The position numbers and the translations under genes were made by a program. Below, piece after piece: positions 53,309 through 62,661 of a stretch of 64,000 nucleotides of DNA. The DNA lies in the NCBI RefSeq assembly GCF_022664465.1, contig NZ_JAKREV010000004.1, positions 1-64,000 on the forward strand, in the 5' to 3' direction. The DNA comes from Sphingomonas hankookensis. Its GTDB lineage: Bacteria > Pseudomonadota > Alphaproteobacteria > Sphingomonadales > Sphingomonadaceae. The notes beneath the pieces are model-generated. The model made no database searches and was not told the DNA's origin. It worked only from the letters and a program-made list of their open reading frames with translations. The stretch's first letter is position 1, and every line of letters starts with the position of its first letter.

Positions 53309-54658
53309 TTGGCACAGACACGGGCGGGTTCCGCCACCACCGGGCTGGCATTCGCCGCCGTCACCACGCTGTTCTTTGCGTGGGGGTTCATCACCTCGCT
53401 GATCGATCCGCTGGTCGCGGCGGTGAAGGGCATCTTCACCCTGACCGATTTCGAGGCGCAGTTCGCCGCGTCGGCGTTCTTCCTCGCCTATGGCCTGATC
53501 TCGATGCCTGCCGCGATCCTGCTCGGCCGGTTGAAGGCGGTGCCGTCGATCCTGTTCGCGCTGGTCACGATGATCGTCGGCTGCCTGACCATGCTGGTTG
53601 CGGCGAACCTCGCGGTATTCCCGATCGTGCTGTTGGGGCTCTTCATCCTCGCGGCGGGCATCACCATCCTGCAGGTCGCGGCGAACCCGCTGGCGGCGGC
53701 GCTGGGCGATCCCAAGCTCAGCCATTTCCGCCTGACGCTCAGCCAGACGTTCAATTCGTTCGGCACGTTCCTGGGCCCGCTGCTGGGCGCCAGCCTGTTC
53801 CTCGAAGGGGTCGAGGTAAAGGACGGCACGGTGCTGACCGAGGCGGTGCGCGCCGGCGCGCTGGCCGGGATCGACCGCGCCTATTTCTGGATCGCGGGGC
53901 TCATCGCCGCGCTCGCCATCTTCTTCTTCCTCAGCCGCAAGGTCGTGTCGGCCGCCGTGCCCGATGCACCGGCCGACATTCCATCGCCCGGCGCGCTGCT
54001 GCGCGATGCGTTCTCGTCGCGCTGGGCGGTGCTCGGCGCGGGCGCGATCTTCCTCTATGTCGGTGCCGAAGTCGCGATCGGGACGCAGATGGCGCTGTTC
54101 CTGAACGGCGACACCGTATGGGGCGCATCGGACGCGGCGTTCGGCGTTCCGCTGCTGGGGCTGGCGATGGGCAGCGACGGTGTCCCCGGCGTGTCGCTGC
54201 AGGAAGCGGGCAAGGCAGTCGCCTTCTACTGGCTGGGCGCGATGGTCGGCCGCGCGATCGGATCGGTGCTGCTGTCGAAAGTAAAGGCGCACAAGCTGCT
54301 GGCGCTGTTCACCGGTATCGCCGTCGCGATGTGCCTGTACGTCGCGCTGGTCGGCGGGGTCGGGGCGGGCTTCGTCGCGCTGGCGATCGGGCTGTTCAAC
54401 TCGATCATGTTCCCGGTCATCTTCACCCTGACGCTGGAACGCTCCAGCGCCAGCGAGGCGGCGACCTCGGGCCTGTTGTGCACCGCGATCTTCGGCGGGG
54501 CGGTGATCCCGCTGATCGTCGGGCTGGTATCGGGGTCGGTCGGGCACGGCCCGGCGTTCGTCGTGCCGGCGCTGTGCTATGCCGCGCTATGTGGCTTCGC
54601 GATCGCTGCCGGGCGCACCGCGACGCGCAACGTCGCGTCGGCGAAGAGCCTGCACTGA
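53309..54658 (+). CDS. Sugar MFS transporter, FucP/GluP family
   Basis: This 449-residue inner-membrane transporter has about 12 helices. Family motifs are TTLFFAWGFITSLIDPLVAAVK near the start, FILAAGITILQVAANPLAAALGDP, and LTLSQTFNSFGTFLGPLLGA. A late block is MFPVIFTLTLERSSASEAATSGLLCTAIFGGAVIPL. The FucP group moves fucose, glucose or galactose with protons. It starts at TTG 53309. With the fructokinase and GH3 genes nearby it belongs to a sugar-use block; a glucose-type cargo is likely but unproven. Confidence 0.92.
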   Translation: MAQTRAGSATTGLAFAAVTTLFFAWGFITSLIDPLVAAVKGIFTLTDFEAQFAASAFFLAYGLISMPAAILLGRLKAVPSILFALVTMIVGCLTMLVAANLAVFPIVLLGLFILAAGITILQVAANPLAAALGDPKLSHFRLTLSQTFNSFGTFLGPLLGASLFLEGVEVKDGTVLTEAVRAGALAGIDRAYFWIAGLIAALAIFFFLSRKVVSAAVPDAPADIPSPGALLRDAFSSRWAVLGAGAIFLYVGAEVAIGTQMALFLNGDTVWGASDAAFGVPLLGLAMGSDGVPGVSLQEAGKAVAFYWLGAMVGRAIGSVLLSKVKAHKLLALFTGIAVAMCLYVALVGGVGAGFVALAIGLFNSIMFPVIFTLTLERSSASEAATSGLLCTAIFGGAVIPLIVGLVSGSVGHGPAFVVPALCYAALCGFAIAAGRTATRNVASAKSLH

Positions 54659-54732
54659 CCGGCCGAAGACGGCCATGGTTTCGCCTGCGTAACCGGGTTA
54701 GGCTGCGCCCGATCCGTATCGGAGAGAATATC

Positions 54733-55068
54733 ATGGCCGTCGCCAAATTCGCCCTGCTGACCATCCTCGCGCTGCCCGCCGCGCTGTCGGCACAGACCCA
54801 GTATGAAGGGGCAGGCGCGCGACAGGACATCGATTGCGGTGGCAGCATCGCCACGATCCGCGGGGCGGGCAATACCGCGATCGTGACCGGGCGCTGCGCC
54901 GCGCTGCTGATCGAAGGGGCAGGCAACCGCGTGAGGATCGACCTGGCGCCCAAGGCGACGGTGACGATCCGCGGTGCCAGCAACAGCGTCGTCTATCGCA
55001 CCCCCGACCGCACCAAGCCGCGCGTCAGTATCGCCGGCGCGGGCAATCAGGTGTCGATGGCGCGTTGA
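54733..55068 (+). CDS. Small secreted DUF3060-like protein with AGN repeats
   Basis: This 111-residue protein has a signal peptide (AKFALLTILALPAALSAQ). Five short beta units follow, each with a G-A-G/S-N turn (YEGAGARQDI, IRGAGNTAIV, IEGAGNRVRI, IRGASNSVVY, IAGAGNQVSM). This looks like a tiny beta-solenoid, of DUF3060 type. The role is unknown and may be envelope-bound. GGAGAG precedes ATG 54733. It lies 74 bases after the transporter gene. Confidence 0.75.
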   Translation: MAVAKFALLTILALPAALSAQTQYEGAGARQDIDCGGSIATIRGAGNTAIVTGRCAALLIEGAGNRVRIDLAPKATVTIRGASNSVVYRTPDRTKPRVSIAGAGNQVSMAR

Positions 55069-55082
55069 CCGGCTGAGCCCGG

Positions 55083-55327
55083 ACATCACCCCGGCGAAGG
55101 CTGGGGCCTCCGCTATCAAGCGCGCGCCTAGCCGCGGAAGGCCCCAGCCTGCGCTGGGGCGACGATCCACCCGCATCCAACCTGCGTCATCCCAGCGAAG
55201 GCTGGGATCTCCCGATTGTAGCACGGGACAAGAGCCGCCTGAGACCCCAGCCTTCGCTGGGGTGGCGGTTCCGGCCAGATGGATCAACCTCCAGCTCCGG
55301 GAGGCTCCGGCTTCCGCTGGCGTGACG
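55083..55327. repeat. Tandem type B inverted pairs
   Basis: Two full pairs (55083-55164 and 55184-55266) are followed by a degenerate unit near 55301-55327. Each pair has a CCCCAGC...GCTGGGG stem on both sides. They fill the gap between convergent genes. Confidence 0.8.
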
Positions 55328-55337
55328 TTCTTGGACG

Positions 55338-56267
55338 TTACGCCGCGACCCGGTCGCGCAACGCCACCTGCGCCAGCGCGATCGATCCCATCGGTCCGGC
55401 CTGATCGCCCAGCGTCGGTGCGACGACATAGTCGCACCCCGGCAGCGGCAGATAGCCGTTGATGCTCGCCCTGAGCGCCGGTTCGATCCGCGCCAGCAGG
55501 TGCGGCTGCTTGTTCATCACCCCGCCGCCGATCGCGATCCGCTTCGGACCCGTCGTGCACACCATCGCATGGCACATGGCAGTGATCGCCGCCTCGACCC
55601 GATCCCACACCGGATGGTCGTTCGCGAGCGTCGAGACATGGACGTCGCCCAGCGCCGCCTTGATCCCCGTTCCCGATGCCAGCCCCTCGACGCAGTCGTC
55701 ATGGAACGGGCAACCGCTCGGCAACGTATCGATCGGCAGCCGCGGTACGCGCAAATGGCCCAGCTCGGCATGGCCGATCCCGCGCGTCGGCTTGCCGTTG
55801 ACCAGCAGCCCGACGCCGACCCCGGTGCCGATCGTCACATAGGCGAAATCGTCCAGCCCCTGCGCACAGCCCCACAGGGTTTCGGCGAACGCCGCGCCAT
55901 TGACGTCGGTGTCGAACGCGCTCGGTACATCGAACGCGGCCGACAATGCGCCCGCGACATCGGTCATCGGCCAGTCGGGCTTGGTCGTGGCAAGGATATG
56001 GCCCCAGGTCGGCGAGGCGGGGTCGAGGTCGACCGGGCCGAAGCTGGCGATGCCGAGCGCGGCGAAGCCACCGGCATCCCACCAGCGCTGCAACACCGCA
56101 GCGATCGCCGGGATAGTAACCGAGGGATGTTCGGTCGGCACGGTTTCCTGCGCGACGATTACACCCGGGCCATAGGCCAGGGTGCATACGCATTTGGTGC
56201 CGCCCAGTTCGATGCCCGCGAACGGCAAGGCGCCGCCCCGCGCCGCCGGATCGAATGCCATGTTCAT
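55338..56267 (-). CDS. ROK family fructokinase / sugar kinase
   Basis: This 309-residue kinase has the ATP-binding start FAGIELGGTKCVCTLA and then ALGIASFGPVDLDPASPTWGHILATTKPDW, which is close to ScrK-type fructokinases. VTIGTGVGVGLLVNG and the zinc cluster HDDCVEGLASG follow. It should phosphorylate fructose with ATP. It lies in the block with the FucP-type transporter, and the ROK repressor at 57020 is its distant relative. Confidence 0.9.
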   Translation of the reverse strand: MNMAFDPAARGGALPFAGIELGGTKCVCTLAYGPGVIVAQETVPTEHPSVTIPAIAAVLQRWWDAGGFAALGIASFGPVDLDPASPTWGHILATTKPDWPMTDVAGALSAAFDVPSAFDTDVNGAAFAETLWGCAQGLDDFAYVTIGTGVGVGLLVNGKPTRGIGHAELGHLRVPRLPIDTLPSGCPFHDDCVEGLASGTGIKAALGDVHVSTLANDHPVWDRVEAAITAMCHAMVCTTGPKRIAIGGGVMNKQPHLLARIEPALRASINGYLPLPGCDYVVAPTLGDQAGPMGSIALAQVALRDRVAA

Positions 56268-56344
56268 CCCCCAAAACCCTTGTCACCGGTGAATATCGTA
56301 TCAGCGTCGCAGGATTTGTCGAAAACCGCAAATTGAAATCGGAA

Positions 56345-56779
56345 TTACCGCTTCGGTGGAATCGGCGTGTATTGCGCAGATACCAGCTGCCAGCGATTGC
56401 CGCTGCGCCGCGCGACATAGCCGACGCGCAATGCCCGGATCATGCCGTTGGGCAGTGCCATCGTCTTGCGTTCGCTGACGATGGCGAGGGGACCGGACAG
56501 CCGTACGGCCCGCTCGTCGGCGGTGATCGGCGGCGGCGTCTGCTTGCGCGCCGGCTGGTAGAAATCGAGCACGGCCGCGCGCGGATCGACCGTGCCGACC
56601 GGTGAAATCTCGACATAGTCGGGTGCCAGCGTCGCCGCGAGTGCCGCCGGATCGAACGCCGCCCGCGCCGCATCGAACCGGTCGATCAGCGCCACGACCG
56701 CAGCATCCTGCGTCGGCGCCGCGACCGCCGGACCGACCGCCACCGTCATCAGCGCGCACGCCCCCATCCAAATCTTCAT
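56345..56779 (-). CDS. Secreted SnoaL-like / NTF2-fold protein
   Basis: This 144-residue protein has a signal peptide (KIWMGACALMTVAVGPAVAA). An NTF2-like cone fold follows, with ALIDRFDAARAAFDPAALAATLAPDYVEISPVGTVDPR, and ends RRSGNRWQLVSAQYTPIP. Proteins of this type bind small ligands in the periplasm. The function is unknown. ATG 56779 gives the signal peptide. Confidence 0.8.
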   Translation of the reverse strand: MKIWMGACALMTVAVGPAVAAPTQDAAVVALIDRFDAARAAFDPAALAATLAPDYVEISPVGTVDPRAAVLDFYQPARKQTPPPITADERAVRLSGPLAIVSERKTMALPNGMIRALRVGYVARRSGNRWQLVSAQYTPIPPKR

Positions 56780-57019
56780 CGTCCGTCCCCCTCCCAAACC
56801 CGCAAATTACGCTAACCGCGCTTTAACCATCTTCTGCGACGCTATCGCCTGACCTTCCGGAGGCGAACCCGATGCGGACTCCTGCGCAGCCACCCGACCC
56901 GAATACAGCGGCCTCGCCCTCGTGTGGCGGCCGGTTCGCACTGGCGCTCGTCGCCGCGTTCAAGACCGGATGCGTTCCGCCCGCGCCCCATATCGGCCGC
57001 CCACCAAAGGGCTGACCCG

Positions 57020-58219
57020 TCAAGCGACCTCTTCGGCCTTCCACAGCGCGGTGGCGCTGGGCAACAGGAAATGGCTGAACGGCAGGATCGCCGCGCCCAC
57101 CGCCGGGGCGTCCTCCGCCAGCATCGCACGGCGCACCGACGCCAGCGCCGGGATGTTCGCCGCCGCCGCCTGCATCCGCTGGTTCAGCCGCTCGGCCAGC
57201 GTGTCGACATGCCCGCCGGGCAACCGCCCGCCGACGAAGATCGCCGCCGGATTGATCAGGCAGTTGATCGCGGTCAGCGGCTCGACCAGCCGTTCGACCG
57301 ACGCATCGATCCACGCATCGACCACCGCCAGCAGCGCCGGATCGTCGGCGCGCCCGCCCAGCATGTCGGCCAGGGTAAAGCCCGCATCGCGCAACGGGTG
57401 CGACAGGCCCGACAGCGACACCGTATGCTGGATCTGCGTCTGCCCGCCGCGCCCGTCATTGCCGAGCAGGAAGCCCAGCTCGCCCGAGCGCCCCTGCGCC
57501 CCGCGATAATAGCTGCCGTCGAGGACCAGCCCGCCACCCAGCGCGGACGAGATCAGGATGTAGAAGAAGCTGGCATGATGCTGGCCGTGCCCCAGCTGCA
57601 ATTCGCCCATCGCCGCTGCCGCCGCGTCGTTCTCGACGAACACCGGCAGGCCCAGCGGTTCGCTGAACAGCGCGGTCATGTCGGCGGTTTCCCACACCGT
57701 ATAGGCTTCGGGCCGGCCGGGCAGGTCGACGGTGCCCAGATCGTCGGGGCGGGCGACGCCGATGCCGACGATGCGCTTGGGCTCGATCGCGGCCTCGGCG
57801 ATCAGTCCCTCGACCGCCGATCGGTAGAAGGCGGCGACGTCGTCGGGCATCGCGAAATCGACCTCGCGGCTGGCGCGGGCCAGCGTCTGTCCGGCGAAAT
57901 CGACCAGCACGATCGTCACATGGTCGCGATCGATGTTGATGCCGATCGCGTAGCAGGCGGCCGGATTGACGATCAGCTTGGTCGGCGGCTGCCCGCGCCC
58001 GCCACGCCGCTGTCCCGCTTCCTGCACCAGCCCTTCGCTCAGCAGGCGGCGGGTGATGTTGGCGATCGCCGGCGGGGTCAGGCCGGTGATGTTGGCCAGG
58101 TCGATCCGGGTCAGCGATCCCGACACGCGGATCGCGTGCAGCGTTACCCGCTGGTTATGATCCGCCGCCCGTTCGAGGTTGGTGCCCGACAGGCGGATCG
58201 GCGCGCGGTCGTCGGTCAC
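57020..58219 (-). CDS. ROK family transcriptional repressor
   Basis: This 399-residue repressor has an N-terminal winged HTH (LHAIRVSGSLTRIDLANITGLTPPAIANITRRLLSEGLVQEAGQRRGGRGQPPTKLIVNP). The ROK sugar-kinase-like domain follows (VGIGVARPDDLG and GELGFLL; the zinc cysteines seem absent). It starts best at GTG 58219. ROK repressors sense sugars or sugar phosphates. It is divergent from the GH3 gene with TCCGACA sites in the gap, so it probably controls the block. Confidence 0.9.
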   Translation of the reverse strand: MTDDRAPIRLSGTNLERAADHNQRVTLHAIRVSGSLTRIDLANITGLTPPAIANITRRLLSEGLVQEAGQRRGGRGQPPTKLIVNPAACYAIGINIDRDHVTIVLVDFAGQTLARASREVDFAMPDDVAAFYRSAVEGLIAEAAIEPKRIVGIGVARPDDLGTVDLPGRPEAYTVWETADMTALFSEPLGLPVFVENDAAAAAMGELQLGHGQHHASFFYILISSALGGGLVLDGSYYRGAQGRSGELGFLLGNDGRGGQTQIQHTVSLSGLSHPLRDAGFTLADMLGGRADDPALLAVVDAWIDASVERLVEPLTAINCLINPAAIFVGGRLPGGHVDTLAERLNQRMQAAAANIPALASVRRAMLAEDAPAVGAAILPFSHFLLPSATALWKAEEVA

Positions 58220-58294
58220 GCGTGGCCCCAAATGGCGACGGGGAATATGGGGGGCAAGATGGTATCTCCCGGTGCGGCGCTGGATGCCGTCAGT

Positions 58295-58305
58295 TTGTCC
58301 GACAA
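58295..58305. promoter_or_regulatory. Candidate ROK operator upstream of its own gene
   Basis: The perfect dyad TTGTC-C-GACAA lies between the ROK and GH3 genes. An inverted TGTCGGA copy at 58381-58387 lies nearer to the GH3 start. Confidence 0.5.
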
Positions 58306-58448
58306 CAGCGTGGACCAGCGACCCCCGCGGTTCAATCGCAAACATGATTTCGAAAACCGCGATTAGCACGTTGACAACGCTGTCGGATTTGCCGAACGGG
58401 GCATAAAGAAGCGCGCGTCGTGGGGCACGCGATGGGGAGAGCGATGCG

Positions 58449-60959
58449 ATGAAACCGGTTACGACGTTCCTGCTGTGCACTGCGTTGATCGGCGCGACGG
58501 CATTTCCCGCCGTGGCGCAGACGGTGCCCGCGCCGGCCCCCGCCGCGACCGCGCATCCCGAACTCTGGCCGCAGGCGAATTGGCCGTACAAGGCCGACCC
58601 GGCGATCGAGGCACGCATCGCCGACCTGCTCAAGCGGATGACGCTGGAGGAAAAGGTCGGACAGGTGGTGCAGGGGGATATCGCCAGCCTGACGCCCGAA
58701 GACGTGAAGCGCTATCACCTCGGCTCGGTGCTGAACGGCGGCAATTCGGCGCCCAACAACGACGAATTCGCGCCCGCGGCCGAATGGCTCAAGCTCGCCG
58801 ACAAATTCTATGCGGCATCGGTCGACAAGAGCGGCGGCGGGGTCGGTATCCCCGTGATCTGGGGCACCGATGCGGTCCATGGCCACAGCAACATCGTCGG
58901 CGCGACGCTGTTCCCGCACAATGTTGGCTTGGGCGCGATGCACGACCCGGCGCTGATGCGGAAGATCGCGCAGGCGACCGCGGCCGAAATCCGTGCGACC
59001 GGCATCGAATGGACGTTCGCGCCGACGATCACCGTGCCGCAGGACCTGCGCTGGGGCCGTGCGTACGAAGGCTATTCGTCCGACCCGAAGCTCGTCGCCA
59101 GCTACGTCACACAGTTCATCGAGGGGCTACAGGGTGCGCCGGGCTCCACCAACCAGCTGAAAGGACCCTACGTCCTCGCCTCGACCAAGCATTTCCTCGC
59201 CGATGGCGGCACCTTCGGCGGGCAGGATCAGGGCGACGCGAAGATTTCGGAAACCCAGCTGCGCGACATCCACGGCACGCCCTATGTCTCGGCGATCAAC
59301 GCCGGGGTGCAGACGGTCATGGCCAGCTTTTCGAGCTGGAACGGCGAAAAGATCACCGGGCACAAGGGGCTGCTGACCGATGTGCTGAAAAAGCGCATGG
59401 GGTTCGGCGGGTTCATCGTCAGCGACTGGAACGCCCACGGCCAGGTTGCCGGCTGCACCAACGCCAGCTGTTCGCGCGCGATCAACGCCGGGCTCGACAT
59501 GTATATGGCGCCCGACAGCTGGAAGCCGATCTGGGAAAACCTCGTGCGTCAGGTCAAGTCGGGCGAAGTGCCGATGAGCCGCCTTGACGACGCGGTATCG
59601 AACATCCTGCGCGTAAAACTGCGCGCCGGGCTGTTCGAGGCGGGCAAGCCGTCGTCGCGTCCGCTGTCGGGCAAGTTCGACCTGCTCGGCAGCCCCGAAC
59701 ACCGCGCGATCGCGCGCGAAGCGGTGGCGAAGTCGCTGGTGCTGCTCAAGAACAACGGTTCGCTGCTGCCGATCAAGGCCGGCGCGCGGGTGCTGGTCGC
59801 CGGGGACGGCGCGAACGACGTCGCGCGCCAGTCGGGCGGCTGGACGCTGACGTGGCAGGGGACGGGCATCGACCCGAAATATTTCCCCGGCGCGACGTCG
59901 ATCTACCAGGGGCTGGAAGCCGCGGCGAAGGCGGCGGGCGGTTCGACCCAACTGTCGGCCGATGGCAGCTTCACCGGTGCCAAGCCCGATGCGGCGATCG
60001 TCGTGTTCGGCGAAACGCCCTATGCCGAGTTCCAGGGCGACATCAAGACGCTGCAACTCCGCCCCGAACTGCGTAAGCCCATGGAAACCATGAAGAAGCT
60101 GAAGGCGCAGGGGATTCCCGTAGTCGCGGTCATGCTGACCGGTCGACCGCTGTTCGTGAACGCCGCGATCAACGCCGCCGACGCGTTCGTCGTCGCATGG
60201 CTGCCGGGGTCGGAAGGCGCCGGCGTCGCCGATGTGCTGCTCAAGGACCGCAGCGGCAAGGCGAAGCGCGACTTCACCGGGACTCTGTCCTTCGCATGGC
60301 CGGCGACGGCCGATGCGACCGGGCCGACCCAGTTCCCGCTCGGTTACGGCCTGACCGGTGCCAGCCGGACGACGGTGCCCGCACTGTCGGAGGATGCCAA
60401 GGTCGCCGAAGCCGATGCCGGCGACGTGTTCATGGACAAGGGGATGCCCGCGACGGCGTGGTCGCTGGAAGTCGGCGGCGCCGGCACCGGCGGCAACACC
60501 CGCGTCACCACCGTTCCCGCGCAGTCGGGCGGTGGCCGGGTGAAGGTCACCGCGACCGATTACGGCGTACAGGAAGGCGCGCGGCGCTTCGCCCTCGACG
60601 GCAGCGGCCCGGCGCAGATCGCGCTCAGCACCCAGTCGCCGGTCGACCTGACGCGCCAGACCAATGGCGACGTCATGCTGCTGTCGACGATGCGCGTCGA
60701 CGCCGCCCCGACCAAGCCGGTCACTTTGTCGCTGCGCAGCGGCCCCGGCGGTGGGCAGGTGGCGCTCGGCCGCATGGAAAACCTGCCTGCGGGTCAGTGG
60801 AAGACGCTGGGCGTGCCGCTCAAATGCTTTGGCGGCAATGCGAACATGGGCAAGGTCGACTCGCCGTTCATCCTCTCGACCGAAGGCACGATGACGGTCA
60901 GCGTCGCGCGGGTGGCGCTGGGCACGACGGCGGACGTAAAGGTCAACTGCGCGCGCTAA
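58449..60959 (+). CDS. Glycoside hydrolase family 3, exo-beta-glucosidase type
   Basis: This 836-residue secreted enzyme has a signal peptide (TTFLLCTALIGATAFPAVAQ). The GH3 N-domain has K247/H248 (STKHFLADGG) and the nucleophile D326 in GFIVSDWNAHGQV. A second GH3 domain follows (VLLKNNGSLLPI), with an ExoP-type galactose-binding-like C-terminal domain from about residue 660. It should release glucose from beta-glucans or cello-oligosaccharides. It is divergent from the ROK repressor gene. Confidence 0.94.
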   Translation: MKPVTTFLLCTALIGATAFPAVAQTVPAPAPAATAHPELWPQANWPYKADPAIEARIADLLKRMTLEEKVGQVVQGDIASLTPEDVKRYHLGSVLNGGNSAPNNDEFAPAAEWLKLADKFYAASVDKSGGGVGIPVIWGTDAVHGHSNIVGATLFPHNVGLGAMHDPALMRKIAQATAAEIRATGIEWTFAPTITVPQDLRWGRAYEGYSSDPKLVASYVTQFIEGLQGAPGSTNQLKGPYVLASTKHFLADGGTFGGQDQGDAKISETQLRDIHGTPYVSAINAGVQTVMASFSSWNGEKITGHKGLLTDVLKKRMGFGGFIVSDWNAHGQVAGCTNASCSRAINAGLDMYMAPDSWKPIWENLVRQVKSGEVPMSRLDDAVSNILRVKLRAGLFEAGKPSSRPLSGKFDLLGSPEHRAIAREAVAKSLVLLKNNGSLLPIKAGARVLVAGDGANDVARQSGGWTLTWQGTGIDPKYFPGATSIYQGLEAAAKAAGGSTQLSADGSFTGAKPDAAIVVFGETPYAEFQGDIKTLQLRPELRKPMETMKKLKAQGIPVVAVMLTGRPLFVNAAINAADAFVVAWLPGSEGAGVADVLLKDRSGKAKRDFTGTLSFAWPATADATGPTQFPLGYGLTGASRTTVPALSEDAKVAEADAGDVFMDKGMPATAWSLEVGGAGTGGNTRVTTVPAQSGGGRVKVTATDYGVQEGARRFALDGSGPAQIALSTQSPVDLTRQTNGDVMLLSTMRVDAAPTKPVTLSLRSGPGGGQVALGRMENLPAGQWKTLGVPLKCFGGNANMGKVDSPFILSTEGTMTVSVARVALGTTADVKVNCAR

Positions 60960-60960
60960 A

Positions 60961-61095
60961 GGTCCTCCCCACAGGGTGGGGAGGGGGACCATCCGCAGGA
61001 TGGTGGAGGGGCAAGGCCACGAGCAAGGCGTTTGCGGCTCTGCCCCTCCACCACCGCTGCGCGGCGGTCCCCCTCCCCATGATATGGGGAGGATT
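60961..61095. repeat. Type D inverted repeat pair without gene
   Basis: The left arm 60963-61012 (TCCTCCCCACAGGGTGGGGA, then GGGGACCATCC, TGGTGGAGGGGCA) faces the right arm 61041-61093 (TGCCCCTCCACCACCGC, GCGGTCCCCCTCCCCAT, ATATGGGGAGGA). Only 28 bases separate them. It matches the arms around the DUF559 gene and could be its empty form. Confidence 0.85.
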
Positions 61096-61161
61096 GATTT
61101 TGCGTGGCATCCCTTCGCCTCTCCCCGTAGGACACCGACGGCAACACACAGGGGCACGGCG

Positions 61162-62661
61162 ATGAAGGCAATCTGGGCATCTATCCTGCTGGCCACGGCA
61201 ACCTCTGCCACCGCACAGGAAGCCACCACCCCCACCGCTCCTACGCCCCCCCGCGTGTCCGTCTCCGGCGGCATCGTCGAGGGTCGCATCGATCCCGACC
61301 GTACCGTGTTCCGCGGCATCCCCTTCGCCGCGCCGCCGCTTGGCGCCAACCGCTGGCGCGAACCGCAGCCGGTGGTCGAATGGACCGGCATCCGCACCAC
61401 GACCGCCCGTGCGCCCGCGTGTCTCCAGAACGATTATGGCTGGAACCGCGCCGACCATGTCTTTGCCAGCGAGGACTGCCTGACGCTCGACGTCGCTACG
61501 CCGGCATTGACCGGCAAGCGCCCGGTGATCGTGTGGATTCACGGCGGCAGCAACCGGGCCGGCTCGGCGGGCGACATGGCGCTGTCGTCGATCGGCAAGC
61601 GCGGCGTGGTTGTCGTCGCGGTCCAGTATCGCCTCGGCATCTTCGGCTTCCTGCCCCATCGCGCGCTGGCGGCGGAGGCCGATGGCAAGAGCGGCAATTA
61701 CGGACTGATGGACCAGATCGCCGCGCTGCGCTGGGTCCGCGACAACATTGCCAAGTTCGGCGGCGATCCCGACAACGTCACCATCGCCGGGGAGAGTGCC
61801 GGGTCGCAGGACGTCTCGCTGCTGCTCGCATCCCCCTTGGCGCGCGGGCTGTTCGCGAAGGCGGCGATGGAATCGGGCACTCCCGGCTTCGGTCTGCCAT
61901 GGCGTCCGCTCAAGGAAGCGTTCCGCATCGGCGACCAGCTCGACGTGCTGCTCGGCACCCGCGGCAGCGCACCCTTGCGCACCGCATCGCCTGCCGCGCT
62001 GCTCGCGGCCGACCTGAAGCTCCACGATGCCAAGCTGACCGCCGACGATTATCTCTATCTGCGCACCACGATCGATGGCGCGGTGCTGCCCGACACGCCC
62101 GACCGGCTGTTCGTCACTGCGCCCAAGCGGCCGGTGATCCTTGGCAGCAACGTCCTCGAACTCGACCTGCCCGGCGGCCGCCCGGCGCGTGACGGGTTCG
62201 TCGACCTGTCGTTCGGCGCCAATGCCGATGGCGCGCGGACCTATTACCGGCTCGACGATGCCGACCCGCTGCCGCAGCCGCGCCTCGGCACCCGCGACCA
62301 GCAGATCGCGACCGACGCGACCTTCCGCTGCCCCGCCGGTGCGCTCGCCAACCTGCTCGCCAACCGCAACTGGCCGGTCTGGCGCTACGAGTTCGACATG
62401 GCGCGGGGCGGCGGCGCGGGGCAGACGACCCATGCGGCAGAGATCGACTATATTTTCAACGACCGCCGGGTCGGGCCGGTGTCGATGCAGGATTATTGGG
62501 TCGCCTTCGCCACCACCGGCGATCCCAATGGCGACGGCCGCCCGGCATGGGCGCGCAGCGCCAAGGGCAAGCCCGCCAACATCCTGTTCGACGCGCGCGG
62601 CGCCACCCCGCGCGACGGCGACATTCGCCCGGAAATCTGCAAGCTGCAGGGCGCGCTGTGA
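61162..62661 (+). CDS. Type-B carboxylesterase
   Basis: This 499-residue secreted esterase of the alpha/beta fold has a signal peptide (WASILLATATSATAQ). The nucleophile S212 is in AGESAGSQDVSLLL, the oxyanion block is VIVWIHGGSNRAGS, and the disulfide-bearing start RTVFRGIPFAAPPLG is present. The catalytic histidine lies in TTHAAEIDYIF near 62430. It may remove acyl groups from sugars or other esters. The SGNH gene overlaps its stop by four bases. Confidence 0.93.
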   Translation: MKAIWASILLATATSATAQEATTPTAPTPPRVSVSGGIVEGRIDPDRTVFRGIPFAAPPLGANRWREPQPVVEWTGIRTTTARAPACLQNDYGWNRADHVFASEDCLTLDVATPALTGKRPVIVWIHGGSNRAGSAGDMALSSIGKRGVVVVAVQYRLGIFGFLPHRALAAEADGKSGNYGLMDQIAALRWVRDNIAKFGGDPDNVTIAGESAGSQDVSLLLASPLARGLFAKAAMESGTPGFGLPWRPLKEAFRIGDQLDVLLGTRGSAPLRTASPAALLAADLKLHDAKLTADDYLYLRTTIDGAVLPDTPDRLFVTAPKRPVILGSNVLELDLPGGRPARDGFVDLSFGANADGARTYYRLDDADPLPQPRLGTRDQQIATDATFRCPAGALANLLANRNWPVWRYEFDMARGGGAGQTTHAAEIDYIFNDRRVGPVSMQDYWVAFATTGDPNGDGRPAWARSAKGKPANILFDARGATPRDGDIRPEICKLQGAL

